Part shown: positions 55,155 through 63,603 of the stretch, piece after piece | How positions within the stretch are numbered: the first letter of the stretch is position 1 | Layout: each line of letters starts with the position of its first letter | Notes under the pieces: model-generated | Seen by the model: only the letters and a program-made list of their open reading frames with translations | What the model was told of the DNA's origin: nothing | Database searches by the model: none | Program-made: the position numbers and the translations under genes | Assembly: GCA_029194675.1 (NCBI GenBank) | Contig: JARFXP010000001.1 | Location: 124,001 to 188,000, forward strand | Length of the DNA: 64,000 bases | Direction: 5' to 3' | From: Nitrospira sp. | Lineage (GTDB): Bacteria > Nitrospirota > Nitrospiria > Nitrospirales > Nitrospiraceae

Positions 55155-56138
55155 TCACTCATCGGTCCAGATCCTTTTCGCTTCCTCCCTCACGGCTTTC
55201 CGCAGGGTCTCAGGCCGGATTACCGTCACACCGCTGCCGAAACTCAGAATCCAGCCGAGCAGTTCCCGGGTCTCGGCAAGGGACAAGGTCATTCGCAGCC
55301 GCCCTCGGCTCAGATGCAGGAGCCGCTGGCTGGGATGCCAGACACGGTCCTTCACCCAGGCAGCAGTCGGTTTATCGAACAGAAGTTCCACCTCGATCCG
55401 CGGGCCGCGCATGACGGTCAACGCATCCTGCACGAACGCATCCAAATCGAAGCCGAGCGGTAATTGATAGGGATGATCGGTCAGCGTGACGGATGTGATC
55501 CGCTCGACGGCGAACATGCGCGGTTCTTTGCGGAGGTGGCAGTAGCCGATCAGGTAGAGTCCGCCTGACGCGTACCAGAGCCGGTAGGGATCGATCTCGC
55601 GCCTGGTCATGCGGGTACGAGAGGCCGAGAAATAGCGCACTTGCACGGTCCGGTGCTTGTCGACCGCTTGGGTGAGCCGATCAATGGTCTCTCGATGTTG
55701 CTTGTAGGTCTTGTGCGGGCCAAGGCCGACTGCAAACACATTCTGGACTCGTTGCATATAGTCGAGCGATACTGGAGGCAGAAGGCTCGAAGCTTTCGCC
55801 ATGGCCGAATCCAGGGCTGCCTGAATGTGCGTGCCTGCCAACGGCTTGAGGAGCGCCCGGCTCATCACCAGCGCCATCAGTTCAGTCGGCGACAACGACA
55901 AGGCCGGAGCCTGACGCACTCCATCCATAAGGCGCCATCGTACAGAGCCGTCGATCTGTTCACTGATGAGAGGAAATCCGGCTGACTCGAGCGCCTCCAG
56001 ATCGCGCCTGACCGTCCGGGCATGGCGACTATAGTCGGCGGGCAGCCGCTTGCGCAGTTCATCCAGCGTCACGCCGCGCGGCGATTCCAGCAATCGAAGC
56101 ACATGCCACTGCCTGGTCACTTGATCATTGCGCGGCAT
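55155..56138 (-). CDS. WYL-domain transcriptional regulator
   Basis: 327 residues. N-terminal winged helix (RQWHVLRLLESPRGVTLDEL, ARTVRRDLEALESAGFPL) followed by a WYL domain (VQVRYFSASRTRMTRREIDP, YRLWYASGGLYLIGYCHL, RMFAVERITSVTLT) and a WCX-type C-terminal extension (ELLGWILSFGSGVTVIRPE). WYL regulators sense ligands, sometimes nucleotides or nucleic acids, and often control CRISPR or other defence genes. It lies near the cas3 remnants, which hints it may once have served them. Confidence 0.85.
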   Translation of the reverse strand: MPRNDQVTRQWHVLRLLESPRGVTLDELRKRLPADYSRHARTVRRDLEALESAGFPLISEQIDGSVRWRLMDGVRQAPALSLSPTELMALVMSRALLKPLAGTHIQAALDSAMAKASSLLPPVSLDYMQRVQNVFAVGLGPHKTYKQHRETIDRLTQAVDKHRTVQVRYFSASRTRMTRREIDPYRLWYASGGLYLIGYCHLRKEPRMFAVERITSVTLTDHPYQLPLGFDLDAFVQDALTVMRGPRIEVELLFDKPTAAWVKDRVWHPSQRLLHLSRGRLRMTLSLAETRELLGWILSFGSGVTVIRPETLRKAVREEAKRIWTDE

Positions 56139-56382
56139 CGGTTACTCTCTCGACCAGCAGGAACTACACAGCACTCAGTGGAGATTGCCTCTCCTTCGTA
56201 TCACGATAAGGCGATAAGAATGAAGGAATGCTTTGATTTGCGAGTGGATGGCAGGGAACGGATCATGAAGAATCTGTACGGAGGTGAGTTAAGGAGCGCT
56301 TATGTCTTAACAGGTGGAAAACTCGGTTGATGCCGAAAATATAGCCGGAAGTGTCCGTTCGGTGCCAACGCCAGAATACCTT
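56139..56382. other. Intergenic region between the WYL gene and a MITE-like repeat
   Basis: No gene supported. Contains the promoter side of the WYL gene. Nothing further seen. Confidence 0.3.
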
Positions 56383-56504
56383 CAGGATGCTCAAAAAGGC
56401 TGTCCAGCAAGGCCGCAGCGAGCGAAGAAGCGAGGCGTACGCTTCGGTACGTTGAGCCTCTGAGCGATACGAGAACGCCGCTGGCGGACTTTTTCAGCAT
56501 CCTG
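56383..56504. mobile_element. MITE-like repeat (caggatgct ends)
   Basis: 122 bp. Left end caggatgctcaaaaaggctg and the complement of the right end caggatgctgaaaaagtccg are near-identical inverted repeats of about 26 bp. The interior is rich in inverted segments (gaagcgaggcgtacgcttcg). I recall similar units repeated in Nitrospira genomes. It abuts the stop codon of the neighbouring gene. Confidence 0.7.
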
Positions 56505-56702
56505 CTAAGACTTTTTAATCCGATTCAGAATCAACGCGACACAGCCTCCCAGCAATCCTCCGCCCATGATGGTGGTCAGCACCTCGACGAGTTTCAGTTC
56601 CCAGACGGACCCTTGAGCCTGCATGACTTCTCTGATGCCGCCTTGCACCATGATAACGGCCAGGGCCATCGTCGCTCCCACGACAAACCACCAGAGAAAC
56701 AC
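56505..56702 (-). CDS. Small two-helix membrane protein
   Basis: 65 residues from GTG 56702 (longer readings run into comM). Two membrane segments: FLWWFVVGATMALAVIMVQG and TTIMGGGLLGGCVALILNRI, ending in a basic tail. Family unknown. Located 22 bp after comM, probably co-transcribed. The stop codon touches the MITE-like repeat. Confidence 0.5.
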   Translation of the reverse strand: MFLWWFVVGATMALAVIMVQGGIREVMQAQGSVWELKLVEVLTTIMGGGLLGGCVALILNRIKKS

Positions 56703-56724
56703 TTTTACCGATGCCACTGAAGCC

Positions 56725-58254
56725 TCACACGTCAGGATTGCGGTCGAATGAACGATATTGAATAGCCTCCGCGATGTGGACGGCCTCAATCTTATCAGCG
56801 TCAGCTAAGTCGGCAATGGTGCGAGCGACGCGCAGGATGCGACCATGCGCCCGCGCCGACAGTCGGAGCCTGGCCATCGCTTGTTCAAGCAAGTCTTGGG
56901 CTGGTTGACCCAGGCCACAATACCGCTTTACCATCCGCGGCTTCAACTGGGCATTCGTGTAGATGCCGTCGCTTCGGTACCGCCGCCGTTGGCGCTCGCG
57001 GGCCGCCATGACACGTGATCTGATCGAGGTCGATCCTTCGGGAGCAGGGAGTTCGGTGCGTAGTTCGCGCACCGGAACAGGCGGCACGTCCAGGTGAATA
57101 TCCAGCCGATCGAGCAGCGGCCCGGAGAGTTTCGAGCGATACCGACGAATCTGAGTGCCGGTACAAATACAGGGCCTGGTTCGATCCCCATAATATCCGC
57201 AAGGACAAGGATTCATCGCGGCAATCAACATGAAGCGAGCAGGATATTTCAGGGTTCCGCTCGCTCTGGTCAAGATCACATGTCCATCTTCCAACGGTTG
57301 CCGCAATCCCTCAAGCACGCCCCGTTTGAACTCGGGTGACTCATCCAGAAACAGCACGCCGTTATGCGCCAGTGAGACCTCCCCAGGCTTTGGAACGGTG
57401 CCCCCTCCCACCAGCCCGGCATCCGAGATACTGTGATGAGGAGCTCGGAACGGGCGTACCGCCAGCAAGGGCCGATCCGGAGTCAGTTGCCCGGCCACGC
57501 TATGGACGCGCGTCGTTTCAATCGCCTCTTGCAATTCCAACAACGGAAGGATCGAGGGAAGCCTCCGTGCCAACATCGTCTTGCCGGAACCAGGCGGACC
57601 GACCATCAGCACGTTATGCCCGCCGGCTGCCGCGACTTCGAGTGCGCGCTTCGCATGCTCCTGCCCTCGAACGTCTGAATAGTCTTCATCCTCCGCCGTC
57701 CTGGCTGATTCCAGCAAATCTTGGTTTGAGCAAGTTGGAACAATGCGTTGACTTCCCTTGAGAAACTCCACAGCTTCCGGAAGACTGCGGATCGGGTAGG
57801 CGCTCACTCCTTCCACCAGCGCGGCTTCGGGGCCGTTATCGGCGGGCAGTAACAACTCGTATCCGGACCGGCAAGCGAGCGCAAACGATAGGGCCCCGGT
57901 GATCGATTTCACCCGACCGTCTAAAGACAGTTCTCCGATCAAGACACGCTTTTCCAGCATGGCCTGAGGGATGACATCTTCGGCGACGAGAATCCCGACA
58001 GCGATGGCGAGATCGAGCCCCGAGCCCTCTTTTTTGACCCCGGCGGGAGCCAGATTCACGGTAATTCGCTTGGCAGGAAAGTGAAACCCGGTGTTTTTCA
58101 GCGCGGAGCGCACACGGTCGCGACTTTCCTTGACGGTCGCGTCAGGCAACCCGACAACCGAGAACTGCGGCAGGCCGCCGGCGATATCGACTTCGACATC
58201 GACGAGATGGGCATCCAGCCCGACGAGTGCCGCGCTCGCAACCTTGGCAAGCAT
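56725..58254 (-). CDS. comM: YifB/ComM-family Mg-chelatase-like AAA+ ATPase
   Basis: 509 residues, normal length. Starts MLAKVASAALVGLDAHLVDV with the Lon-protease-like fold of the family (GLPDATVKESRDRVRSALKN; NLAPAGVKKEGSGLDLAIAV). Walker A GPPGSGKTMLARRLPSI, Walker B GVLFLDESPEF, and a Cys cluster MNPCPCGYYGD then RPCICTGTQI. C-terminal Mg-chelatase helical domain (RLRLSARAHGRILRVARTIA). ComM is a hexameric helicase that promotes branch migration during natural transformation. Confidence 0.95.
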   Translation of the reverse strand: MLAKVASAALVGLDAHLVDVEVDIAGGLPQFSVVGLPDATVKESRDRVRSALKNTGFHFPAKRITVNLAPAGVKKEGSGLDLAIAVGILVAEDVIPQAMLEKRVLIGELSLDGRVKSITGALSFALACRSGYELLLPADNGPEAALVEGVSAYPIRSLPEAVEFLKGSQRIVPTCSNQDLLESARTAEDEDYSDVRGQEHAKRALEVAAAGGHNVLMVGPPGSGKTMLARRLPSILPLLELQEAIETTRVHSVAGQLTPDRPLLAVRPFRAPHHSISDAGLVGGGTVPKPGEVSLAHNGVLFLDESPEFKRGVLEGLRQPLEDGHVILTRASGTLKYPARFMLIAAMNPCPCGYYGDRTRPCICTGTQIRRYRSKLSGPLLDRLDIHLDVPPVPVRELRTELPAPEGSTSIRSRVMAARERQRRRYRSDGIYTNAQLKPRMVKRYCGLGQPAQDLLEQAMARLRLSARAHGRILRVARTIADLADADKIEAVHIAEAIQYRSFDRNPDV

Positions 58255-58388
58255 GAAAATACTGCCTTTCTACTCTAGACCGCGGCCAAACCGGGTGATT
58301 ATAGGAAGTCTCTTAGGGGATTTCAATAGAGCAACCGGCTGCGGGATCTTCTCTAGCACCATTCTCACCGACTCTGTATAATCCGCCC

Positions 58389-59036
58389 ATGTGCCTCTGG
58401 TTTCGCCCGGAGGGAGCCATCGCTTCGAATCGGTTACGATCCAACCGGTCGCCTTGCCTGCTCATCGCTTTCATTCCGCTATCTATACTGATTTTTTCCG
58501 TCGTGGCCAGCATTTCTCCATCCTCCGCGGCGAGCCGAATCCCCGGGATTCCGGCGCAACACGCAAGAAGCGCATCCCCTGTTGTCGGGTCGGCCATGGC
58601 AGTTCTCGCGACGCTCGAACAAGCACAGGTGCTTCCACCGGAGGGCACCAAAGAAGCCGATCGCGTCATCAAGTCCGTGATCCAGTTCCAATCCGCGTTT
58701 AGTAAGAGCACCGATGCGTCGGTACAGGGTTTTCTGCGCGATGCCGTTGGCGGCAAGTACGGCGAGGAAGCCACTCTCCTTCTCGAACGATTTCGTGCAA
58801 GCGGATGGACCGCGGAAATATTGGAAGCGCTCGCGGACGCGGACCAGCGTACTTCTGCGGAAGAGCTGGAGCGGCTGGCAACCGGTTTTGGACAATTCAA
58901 CCTATCGGTCGACGATTTCAAGCGATTCATGCAGCTCGTACGAGAGGGCCGGTCGGCGCTCACCGCGCGAGGGCAACGTTTTGAAGAGGTCTTTGATCAC
59001 CATCGAAAGACGATGCCGGGGGCGGCGGGACGGTGA
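58389..59036 (+). CDS. Exported hypothetical protein
   Basis: 215 residues. N-terminal hydrophobic stretch (CLLIAFIPLSILIFSVVAS) preceded by a basic region suggests a signal peptide or anchor, probably with a start later than 58389. Helical mature part (VIKSVIQFQSAFSKSTDASV, EEATLLLERFRASGWTAEIL). No family recognised. Divergent from comM. Confidence 0.55.
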   Translation: MCLWFRPEGAIASNRLRSNRSPCLLIAFIPLSILIFSVVASISPSSAASRIPGIPAQHARSASPVVGSAMAVLATLEQAQVLPPEGTKEADRVIKSVIQFQSAFSKSTDASVQGFLRDAVGGKYGEEATLLLERFRASGWTAEILEALADADQRTSAEELERLATGFGQFNLSVDDFKRFMQLVREGRSALTARGQRFEEVFDHHRKTMPGAAGR

Positions 59037-59190
59037 ATCGTGTATCTCGTGAAGCGTATCTTGCATCCCGCAACCACGACAAAGATATGAATGTTCTACA
59101 TCTTACGTATTCCCAACTACACACTACGTATCACGCTCGCCTCGCGACGAAGCGGATTTTACGAACGACCGAACCTACAAGGAGGGACAC

Positions 59191-59427
59191 ATGGCGACAA
59201 GAGCCTACATTCTCATTAAAGTGAAAACGGGAAAGACCAAGGAGGTGGTCGGCGCGCTGAAACAAATACCCGGCGTGGAACAGGCTCACTCCTGCTTCGG
59301 CCGTCCGGATATTTTTGTCTTTATCAGCGTCCAGGATGAACGGGCACTCTCCGATGTCGTCATCACGAAGATCCATGCGATCGACGGCGTGGAAGAGACG
59401 GATACCCACATCGTCGCGGAACCTTAG
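59191..59427 (+). CDS. Stand-alone Lrp/AsnC ligand-binding (RAM) domain protein
   Basis: 78 residues with AAGGAGGGAC upstream. ATRAYILIKVKTGKTKEVVG, LKQIPGVEQAHSCFGRPDIF and AIDGVEETDTHIV give the beta-alpha-beta-beta-alpha-beta ferredoxin-like RAM fold that binds amino acids in Lrp-family regulators, but there is no DNA-binding domain. Stand-alone RAM proteins may sense ligands or modulate full-length regulators. Its end carries a 17-bp tandem duplication. Confidence 0.8.
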   Translation: MATRAYILIKVKTGKTKEVVGALKQIPGVEQAHSCFGRPDIFVFISVQDERALSDVVITKIHAIDGVEETDTHIVAEP

Positions 59428-59448
59428 TGTGCGCGGAACCTTAGTGTG
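59415..59448. repeat. 17-bp tandem duplication at a convergent gene junction
   Basis: cgcggaaccttagtgtg occurs twice in tandem (59415-59431 and 59432-59448). The first copy holds the TAG stop of the RAM protein; the second provides the TAA stop of the convergent oxidoreductase. Confidence 0.9.
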
Positions 59449-60430
59449 AAAGAGGAAGGGTGACCGGCTTGCCTCCCGCCTGCGCCGACAGGTAACAGGC
59501 ATCGGCGATTTCCACGGCACGACACCCATCCTCCCCCGTGATGGGCATTGAGCCATTGTTTGCCACCGCCTGCAAAAAGGCCGTGAGAGTGGCAAGAACG
59601 GTCTGGGACGGAGGAGGGGTGGCATTCATCGTCTCAACACCGGCATCATCCACACAGCGAATTCGACGTTGCATCCAGTCGGCTTCCACGCACCCCTGTG
59701 AACCAATCCATATCGCTCGACCGGCACGCGCCCCTAAGACTCGTGCGACTTCTATCCGGCAGGTCGTCCCCCCGATCGTGGTGAGATCAACCGAGGCTCT
59801 CGTTTCCGGCGCATGTGGGGGGTGCTGGTCCATCGTGCACCGCACGTCTTGTACCTCTCCACCGATCATGAACCGAACCAGGTCGAGCATGTGAACACCG
59901 ATTTCCAGCAGCGCACCCCGCCCCCCATAACCCGCGACATGGTCGGGAGCTGTTTGTCGTACCTCAATGTGGAACAGTAAGTTCAGTTGTTGCGAACGCC
60001 CGATACAAGGTTGGAGCAGCTTCATGTGCTGAATCGTATTGTCGTATCGGAGGGTCTGCGCCGTCATCAACGGCACAGCAGCTTCACGAGCTAAGGCAAC
60101 CATCGCATAAGCATCGGACGAAGTGGTCCCCAACGGTTTTTCAATCAGGATGGGTTTGCGGGCCTGGACCGCCAACCGACAGATCTCCAGAGAGAATATG
60201 GGAGGAGTGACAACGATGACCACGTCGACCATGGGGTCGGCGATCAGCGACAGGGCCTCCCCATAGATCTTGACCGGTGGGGCTCCGGGAACATCGAACC
60301 CTTGCTCAGGATGTCGACGGCAGACCGCACTCAGAAAAGCAGCCGGGAGGTCGCGCACGATGTGCTGCGCATACCGAAGCCCATGCCTGCCCACCCCGAT
60401 CAACCCTACACCAATGCGACCCTGATTCAC
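59441..60430 (-). CDS. Gfo/Idh/MocA-family oxidoreductase
   Basis: 329 residues. N-terminal Rossmann motif GVGLIGVGRHGLRYAQHIV, then the family signature VVIVVTPPIFSLEICRLAVQ and ILIEKPLGTTSSDAYAMVAL with the catalytic Lys in EKP. A C-terminal alpha/beta domain contains GGRGALLEIGVHMLDLVRFM. Family members are NAD(P)-dependent dehydrogenases acting mostly on sugars; the substrate is not predictable here. Divergent from the dienelactone hydrolase-like gene. Confidence 0.9.
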   Translation of the reverse strand: MNQGRIGVGLIGVGRHGLRYAQHIVRDLPAAFLSAVCRRHPEQGFDVPGAPPVKIYGEALSLIADPMVDVVIVVTPPIFSLEICRLAVQARKPILIEKPLGTTSSDAYAMVALAREAAVPLMTAQTLRYDNTIQHMKLLQPCIGRSQQLNLLFHIEVRQTAPDHVAGYGGRGALLEIGVHMLDLVRFMIGGEVQDVRCTMDQHPPHAPETRASVDLTTIGGTTCRIEVARVLGARAGRAIWIGSQGCVEADWMQRRIRCVDDAGVETMNATPPPSQTVLATLTAFLQAVANNGSMPITGEDGCRAVEIADACYLSAQAGGKPVTLPLSH

Positions 60431-60563
60431 GAGTCCCTCACGACTGATTCAGAGTAAAACGGAAGCCTCGATCAGTCAACGCCGCTCATTTGACATTCCC
60501 GCAAGCAGCTTCATATAGTAACGCATGTTGAGTGCAATTCCGCTCCGATAAGACATTCCCGCC

Positions 60564-61364
60564 ATGCCTACGACACACCGCGCCCTTTTTTCGTTAGAAC
60601 AGATCGGAACAGGAACCGCGCGTTTCTCAAGCGGCGTGCCGATCCCTACGCGCACCGATCAAATGGTCGATCCCTACTTCAAGACCAAGGTGCCGAAGGA
60701 ACACCAAATCGATAGTCTCTTGTTCTGGCCGCAACAACCGGGGACCTATCCAGGGCTCATCCTGCTGCATGATCGGTGGGGATTGACCGGACAGATGAAG
60801 GATGTCGGCGCCCGTCTGGCCTGTGAAGGTTATGCGGTCATCATTCCGAATCTCTATGGGCGGTTGGGAGGAATGGTCACCGCCGACGATGACGTCGCGG
60901 CCGCTCTGCTGGAACGTCAGAACGACGCGCATATCATGACGGATATCAATTCCTGCTGTGAATATCTCAATACACGCCACTTCGCGAAGGGGAATATGCA
61001 TGGAGTCGTGGGCTATGGAATGGGGGGATCCTACGCGCTCCGTTTCGCCTGCCATCGGAAACGGCTGCGCGCGGCCGTCTCTTACTACGGCAAGGCGGTC
61101 ACTCCCAACGCATTGATGAAAGATCTTTTTTCACCGGTGCTGTATCACCAAGCAGGAAAGGACACCTGGGCCACGCAGGACGACGTCGAGCAATTGCGCG
61201 GCGCAGCCGCCGAATATGCCAAGCGAGTTGAGATTCATCTCTACCCCGATGCAGCTCACGCCTTCTGTAATGACATGAAGCCACAGGCCTATGATCCCGA
61301 CAGTTCGGCCCTCGCCTGGGAGCGGACTGCGAGCTTCTTGAAATCTTGCCTTCAAGGAACATGA
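60564..61364 (+). CDS. Dienelactone-hydrolase-fold protein lacking the nucleophile
   Basis: 266 residues. The fold is clear: YPGLILLHDRWGLTGQMKDV, GYAVIIPNLYGR, MHGVVGYGMGGSYALRFACH, LYHQAGKDTWATQDDVEQLR and HLYPDAAHAFCND. The acid (GKDT) and His (AAHAF) are present, but the nucleophile elbow reads GYGMGG, with Gly where the family has Cys or Ser (GFCMGG). The usual ester hydrolysis is therefore unlikely, unless another residue substitutes. Start ATG 60564; no strong ribosome binding site seen. Confidence 0.82.
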   Translation: MPTTHRALFSLEQIGTGTARFSSGVPIPTRTDQMVDPYFKTKVPKEHQIDSLLFWPQQPGTYPGLILLHDRWGLTGQMKDVGARLACEGYAVIIPNLYGRLGGMVTADDDVAAALLERQNDAHIMTDINSCCEYLNTRHFAKGNMHGVVGYGMGGSYALRFACHRKRLRAAVSYYGKAVTPNALMKDLFSPVLYHQAGKDTWATQDDVEQLRGAAAEYAKRVEIHLYPDAAHAFCNDMKPQAYDPDSSALAWERTASFLKSCLQGT

Positions 61365-61462
61365 CCCGAAATAGACCGCCGCTTCGTTTTCAGACTCGCA
61401 CAGAGGTTGATGGCTCGAAAACCCTCGGCCATCGACGAGGTCGCAGCCGGCGTCGCCCTACC

Positions 61463-62356
61463 ATGACCGGTTTCTTTCTCCTCATGGGGCTGTCAATTCT
61501 CACGCTGTCGCCCGGACTCGCTGAGGAACGAGCGTCACCGACATTCCTGGCCCAACAGGTCGGTCAGCACCCCGACCAGTTCGTTCCGATCGATTCGGAC
61601 GAGAAAGCCATGACACTATTCACCACGGCCGTCGGCCCTGCTCTCGGCCTGAGAGATGCGGCAGGAGCGCTGGGGGCAAAACGACTCCCAAGTAAAATGG
61701 TCAATGAGCTGAAGTTGGCCGAACTATCCCAGACGGTCTATGAGTTGATGGCAGCGCTGGCTGCATGGCAGTTGGCCGATTCAATCGGTCATGAGACAGA
61801 ACCATCCTCTGCCGTGCTTCCCCCTTCTGCTGCACGACAAGAGTGGTTGCGCGCTCGCAGCCGAAGCGCATCGCTTTCAGATTTGCTCCGCATCACCCAG
61901 GAGGACCAAACCCTTCGAACCTCTCAACCAACACCCGGTCGTCAACACACAGAACTTCTGTTGGCAGCCGAACGCACGGCATTTGAATCCAGCCAGCAGG
62001 CCATCGCCGCTTGGTGGGAAGTCTATGGCTGGAAGGACCGCATCAGGCAGGCGAAAGGTCGGGCTCGGCTATGTGGGACTTGGCAGTGGACCATTCACAA
62101 TCACCAGCACCACGAAGAGCAGAAACACTCGATGGTCTTTCCTCCTGACGGACAGGTGCCGGGCACTATTCCCGCACTGTCGGAAATGATCATTCTCGGC
62201 GACGGCATTTACCTGCGATGGGAGCAGAACGGGCAGATACAAGAAGACAGTTTACTGTTCATCAAGGACAATACGAAGATCGAAGGGTCATTTGTGAACA
62301 ACATGGGAGGATGGGGAGCAATCAGCGGCAAGCGTACAGCCCCCTGTCAGCGGTAG
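61463..62356 (+). CDS. Exported hypothetical protein
   Basis: 297 residues from ATG 61463 (MTGFFLLMGLSILTLSPGLA, a signal peptide); upstream starts would place a long basic segment before it. Helical mature region (KMVNELKLAELSQTVYELMA, then ALAAWQLADS) and a C-terminal beta part (LCGTWQWTIHNHQHHEEQKH, EGSFVNNMGGWGAIS) of lipocalin-like character. Family unknown. It ends directly against the convergent DUF423 gene. Confidence 0.55.
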   Translation: MTGFFLLMGLSILTLSPGLAEERASPTFLAQQVGQHPDQFVPIDSDEKAMTLFTTAVGPALGLRDAAGALGAKRLPSKMVNELKLAELSQTVYELMAALAAWQLADSIGHETEPSSAVLPPSAARQEWLRARSRSASLSDLLRITQEDQTLRTSQPTPGRQHTELLLAAERTAFESSQQAIAAWWEVYGWKDRIRQAKGRARLCGTWQWTIHNHQHHEEQKHSMVFPPDGQVPGTIPALSEMIILGDGIYLRWEQNGQIQEDSLLFIKDNTKIEGSFVNNMGGWGAISGKRTAPCQR

Positions 62357-62749
62357 TCAGCTTGCTGCCCCACGCCACGCGCGCCAAGCCAACCAGCCCC
62401 AGCCGACAATGAATAACGCGCCTCCAACCGGAGTCACCGCACCAAGCCAGCGCACTCCCAACAACGACACTCCATAGAGACTCCCGGAGAACAAGAGCGT
62501 CCCGGCCAGAAACATCCACCCGGCTTTGACTGCTCCGGCATCGCGCCCGATGCGAGCAGCAAAGCCGCTCAGGACCATGCCGAAGGCGTGATACATCTGG
62601 TAACGAGTAGCCGTCTCGTAGACGGCCAGCATCGACTGATCCAACAAGTCTTTCAGCATATGAGCCCCGAAGGCCCCGGCTGCCACTCCAAATCCGGCGC
62701 TGATACAGCCGATACCGACTAACCACCGAGATGATGCATCGCCATCCAT
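62357..62749 (-). CDS. DUF423 (YgdD-like) small membrane protein
   Basis: 130 residues from ATG 62749. Typical DUF423 opening (LVGIGCISAGFGVAAGAFGA, HMLKDLL) and ATRYQMYHAFGMVLSG, then three further membrane segments (GWMFLAGTLLFSGSLYGVSL; GAVTPVGGALFIVGWGWLAW). Four membrane helices in all. Widespread inner-membrane family of unknown function. Confidence 0.88.
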   Translation of the reverse strand: MDGDASSRWLVGIGCISAGFGVAAGAFGAHMLKDLLDQSMLAVYETATRYQMYHAFGMVLSGFAARIGRDAGAVKAGWMFLAGTLLFSGSLYGVSLLGVRWLGAVTPVGGALFIVGWGWLAWRAWRGAAS

Positions 62750-62986
62750 CCTGTCTGACTCCCTGCCCCACCGGTTGCGGACCGGTTGGATCATACGCGA
62801 TCCTCACCGAATACTCCATCGCAGGACTTCGTTCGGACAGCACAGGAACTCAGGATCCATTCTCTACCAGGAAAATCTTTCCGCTCTCCCTATGCCGCAT
62901 TCCAAAAATCTGCCTTTGATTCTTGCTTCTGACTCCTGTATGGTGGGCCTCTATTTTTCTTGAAACCACTCCGAAAGAGGATCATC

Positions 62987-63445
62987 ATGTGGGACAAAAA
63001 GCGAGGGGAGATGGAATCGGATAACGGAAACTTTACTGTTTTAGGGAAGGACGTCACATTTAAAGGCATCGTCCACTTTCACAGTACCGTTCAACTCGAT
63101 AGTGCCATCGAAGGAGAAATCCACGCCAAAGGAATGCTGGTCATCGGCGAAAATGCGGTCATCCGAGGTTCGATTATCGCCGAGACCATTGTGAGCAGAG
63201 GAAAGATTCATGGCAACGTGAGTGCCACCAGCAAGATTCAGCTGCTCAAGCCGGCGGTCCTGCTCGGCGATATTTCTTCCCCTTCGTTTTCGATGGAAGA
63301 AGGTGCGTTCTTCAAGGGTTCGATCGACATGGGTTCTCATCCGGTGGTCGATGAACTGCAACAATCGACCATGGTCCTCCCCGATTTTTCACACCGCCTC
63401 AGTTCATCGCGGCCTGTGCTGATTGAAAGTGAACGAGGGAGCTGA
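62987..63445 (+). CDS. Bactofilin (polymer-forming cytoskeletal protein)
   Basis: 152 residues from ATG 62987 (AAAGAGGATC upstream; a TTG at 62960 would add nine residues). Right-handed beta-helix repeats: FTVLGKDVTFKGIVHFHSTV, QLDSAIEGEIHAKGMLVIGE, NAVIRGSIIAETIVSRGKIH. Bactofilins self-assemble into filaments without nucleotide and organise cell shape or envelope proteins. Flexible C-terminal tail. A strong hairpin follows the stop codon. Confidence 0.92.
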   Translation: MWDKKRGEMESDNGNFTVLGKDVTFKGIVHFHSTVQLDSAIEGEIHAKGMLVIGENAVIRGSIIAETIVSRGKIHGNVSATSKIQLLKPAVLLGDISSPSFSMEEGAFFKGSIDMGSHPVVDELQQSTMVLPDFSHRLSSSRPVLIESERGS

Positions 63446-63457
63446 CGCTCCCTCGTT
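63432..63457 (+). terminator. Perfect 11-bp hairpin at the bactofilin stop
   Basis: aacgagggagc and gctccctcgtt pair perfectly around a tgac loop that contains the stop codon. The nearest T run (ttttt) starts 11 bp later, so it is not a textbook intrinsic terminator but may slow or end transcription. Confidence 0.45.
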
Positions 63458-63603
63458 GCCGAGCTTTTTCGCGCCGGTCCCCGCTCTGGTTGCCATTTAT
63501 CCTTCCACAATAGCTTTAACCCGATTGGCTTGTCTCATAAGACATCCGGATTCATTTTGTCCTCGTATATCAGGTCATGAGCCTTCATCACATAAGGGAG
63601 GTC

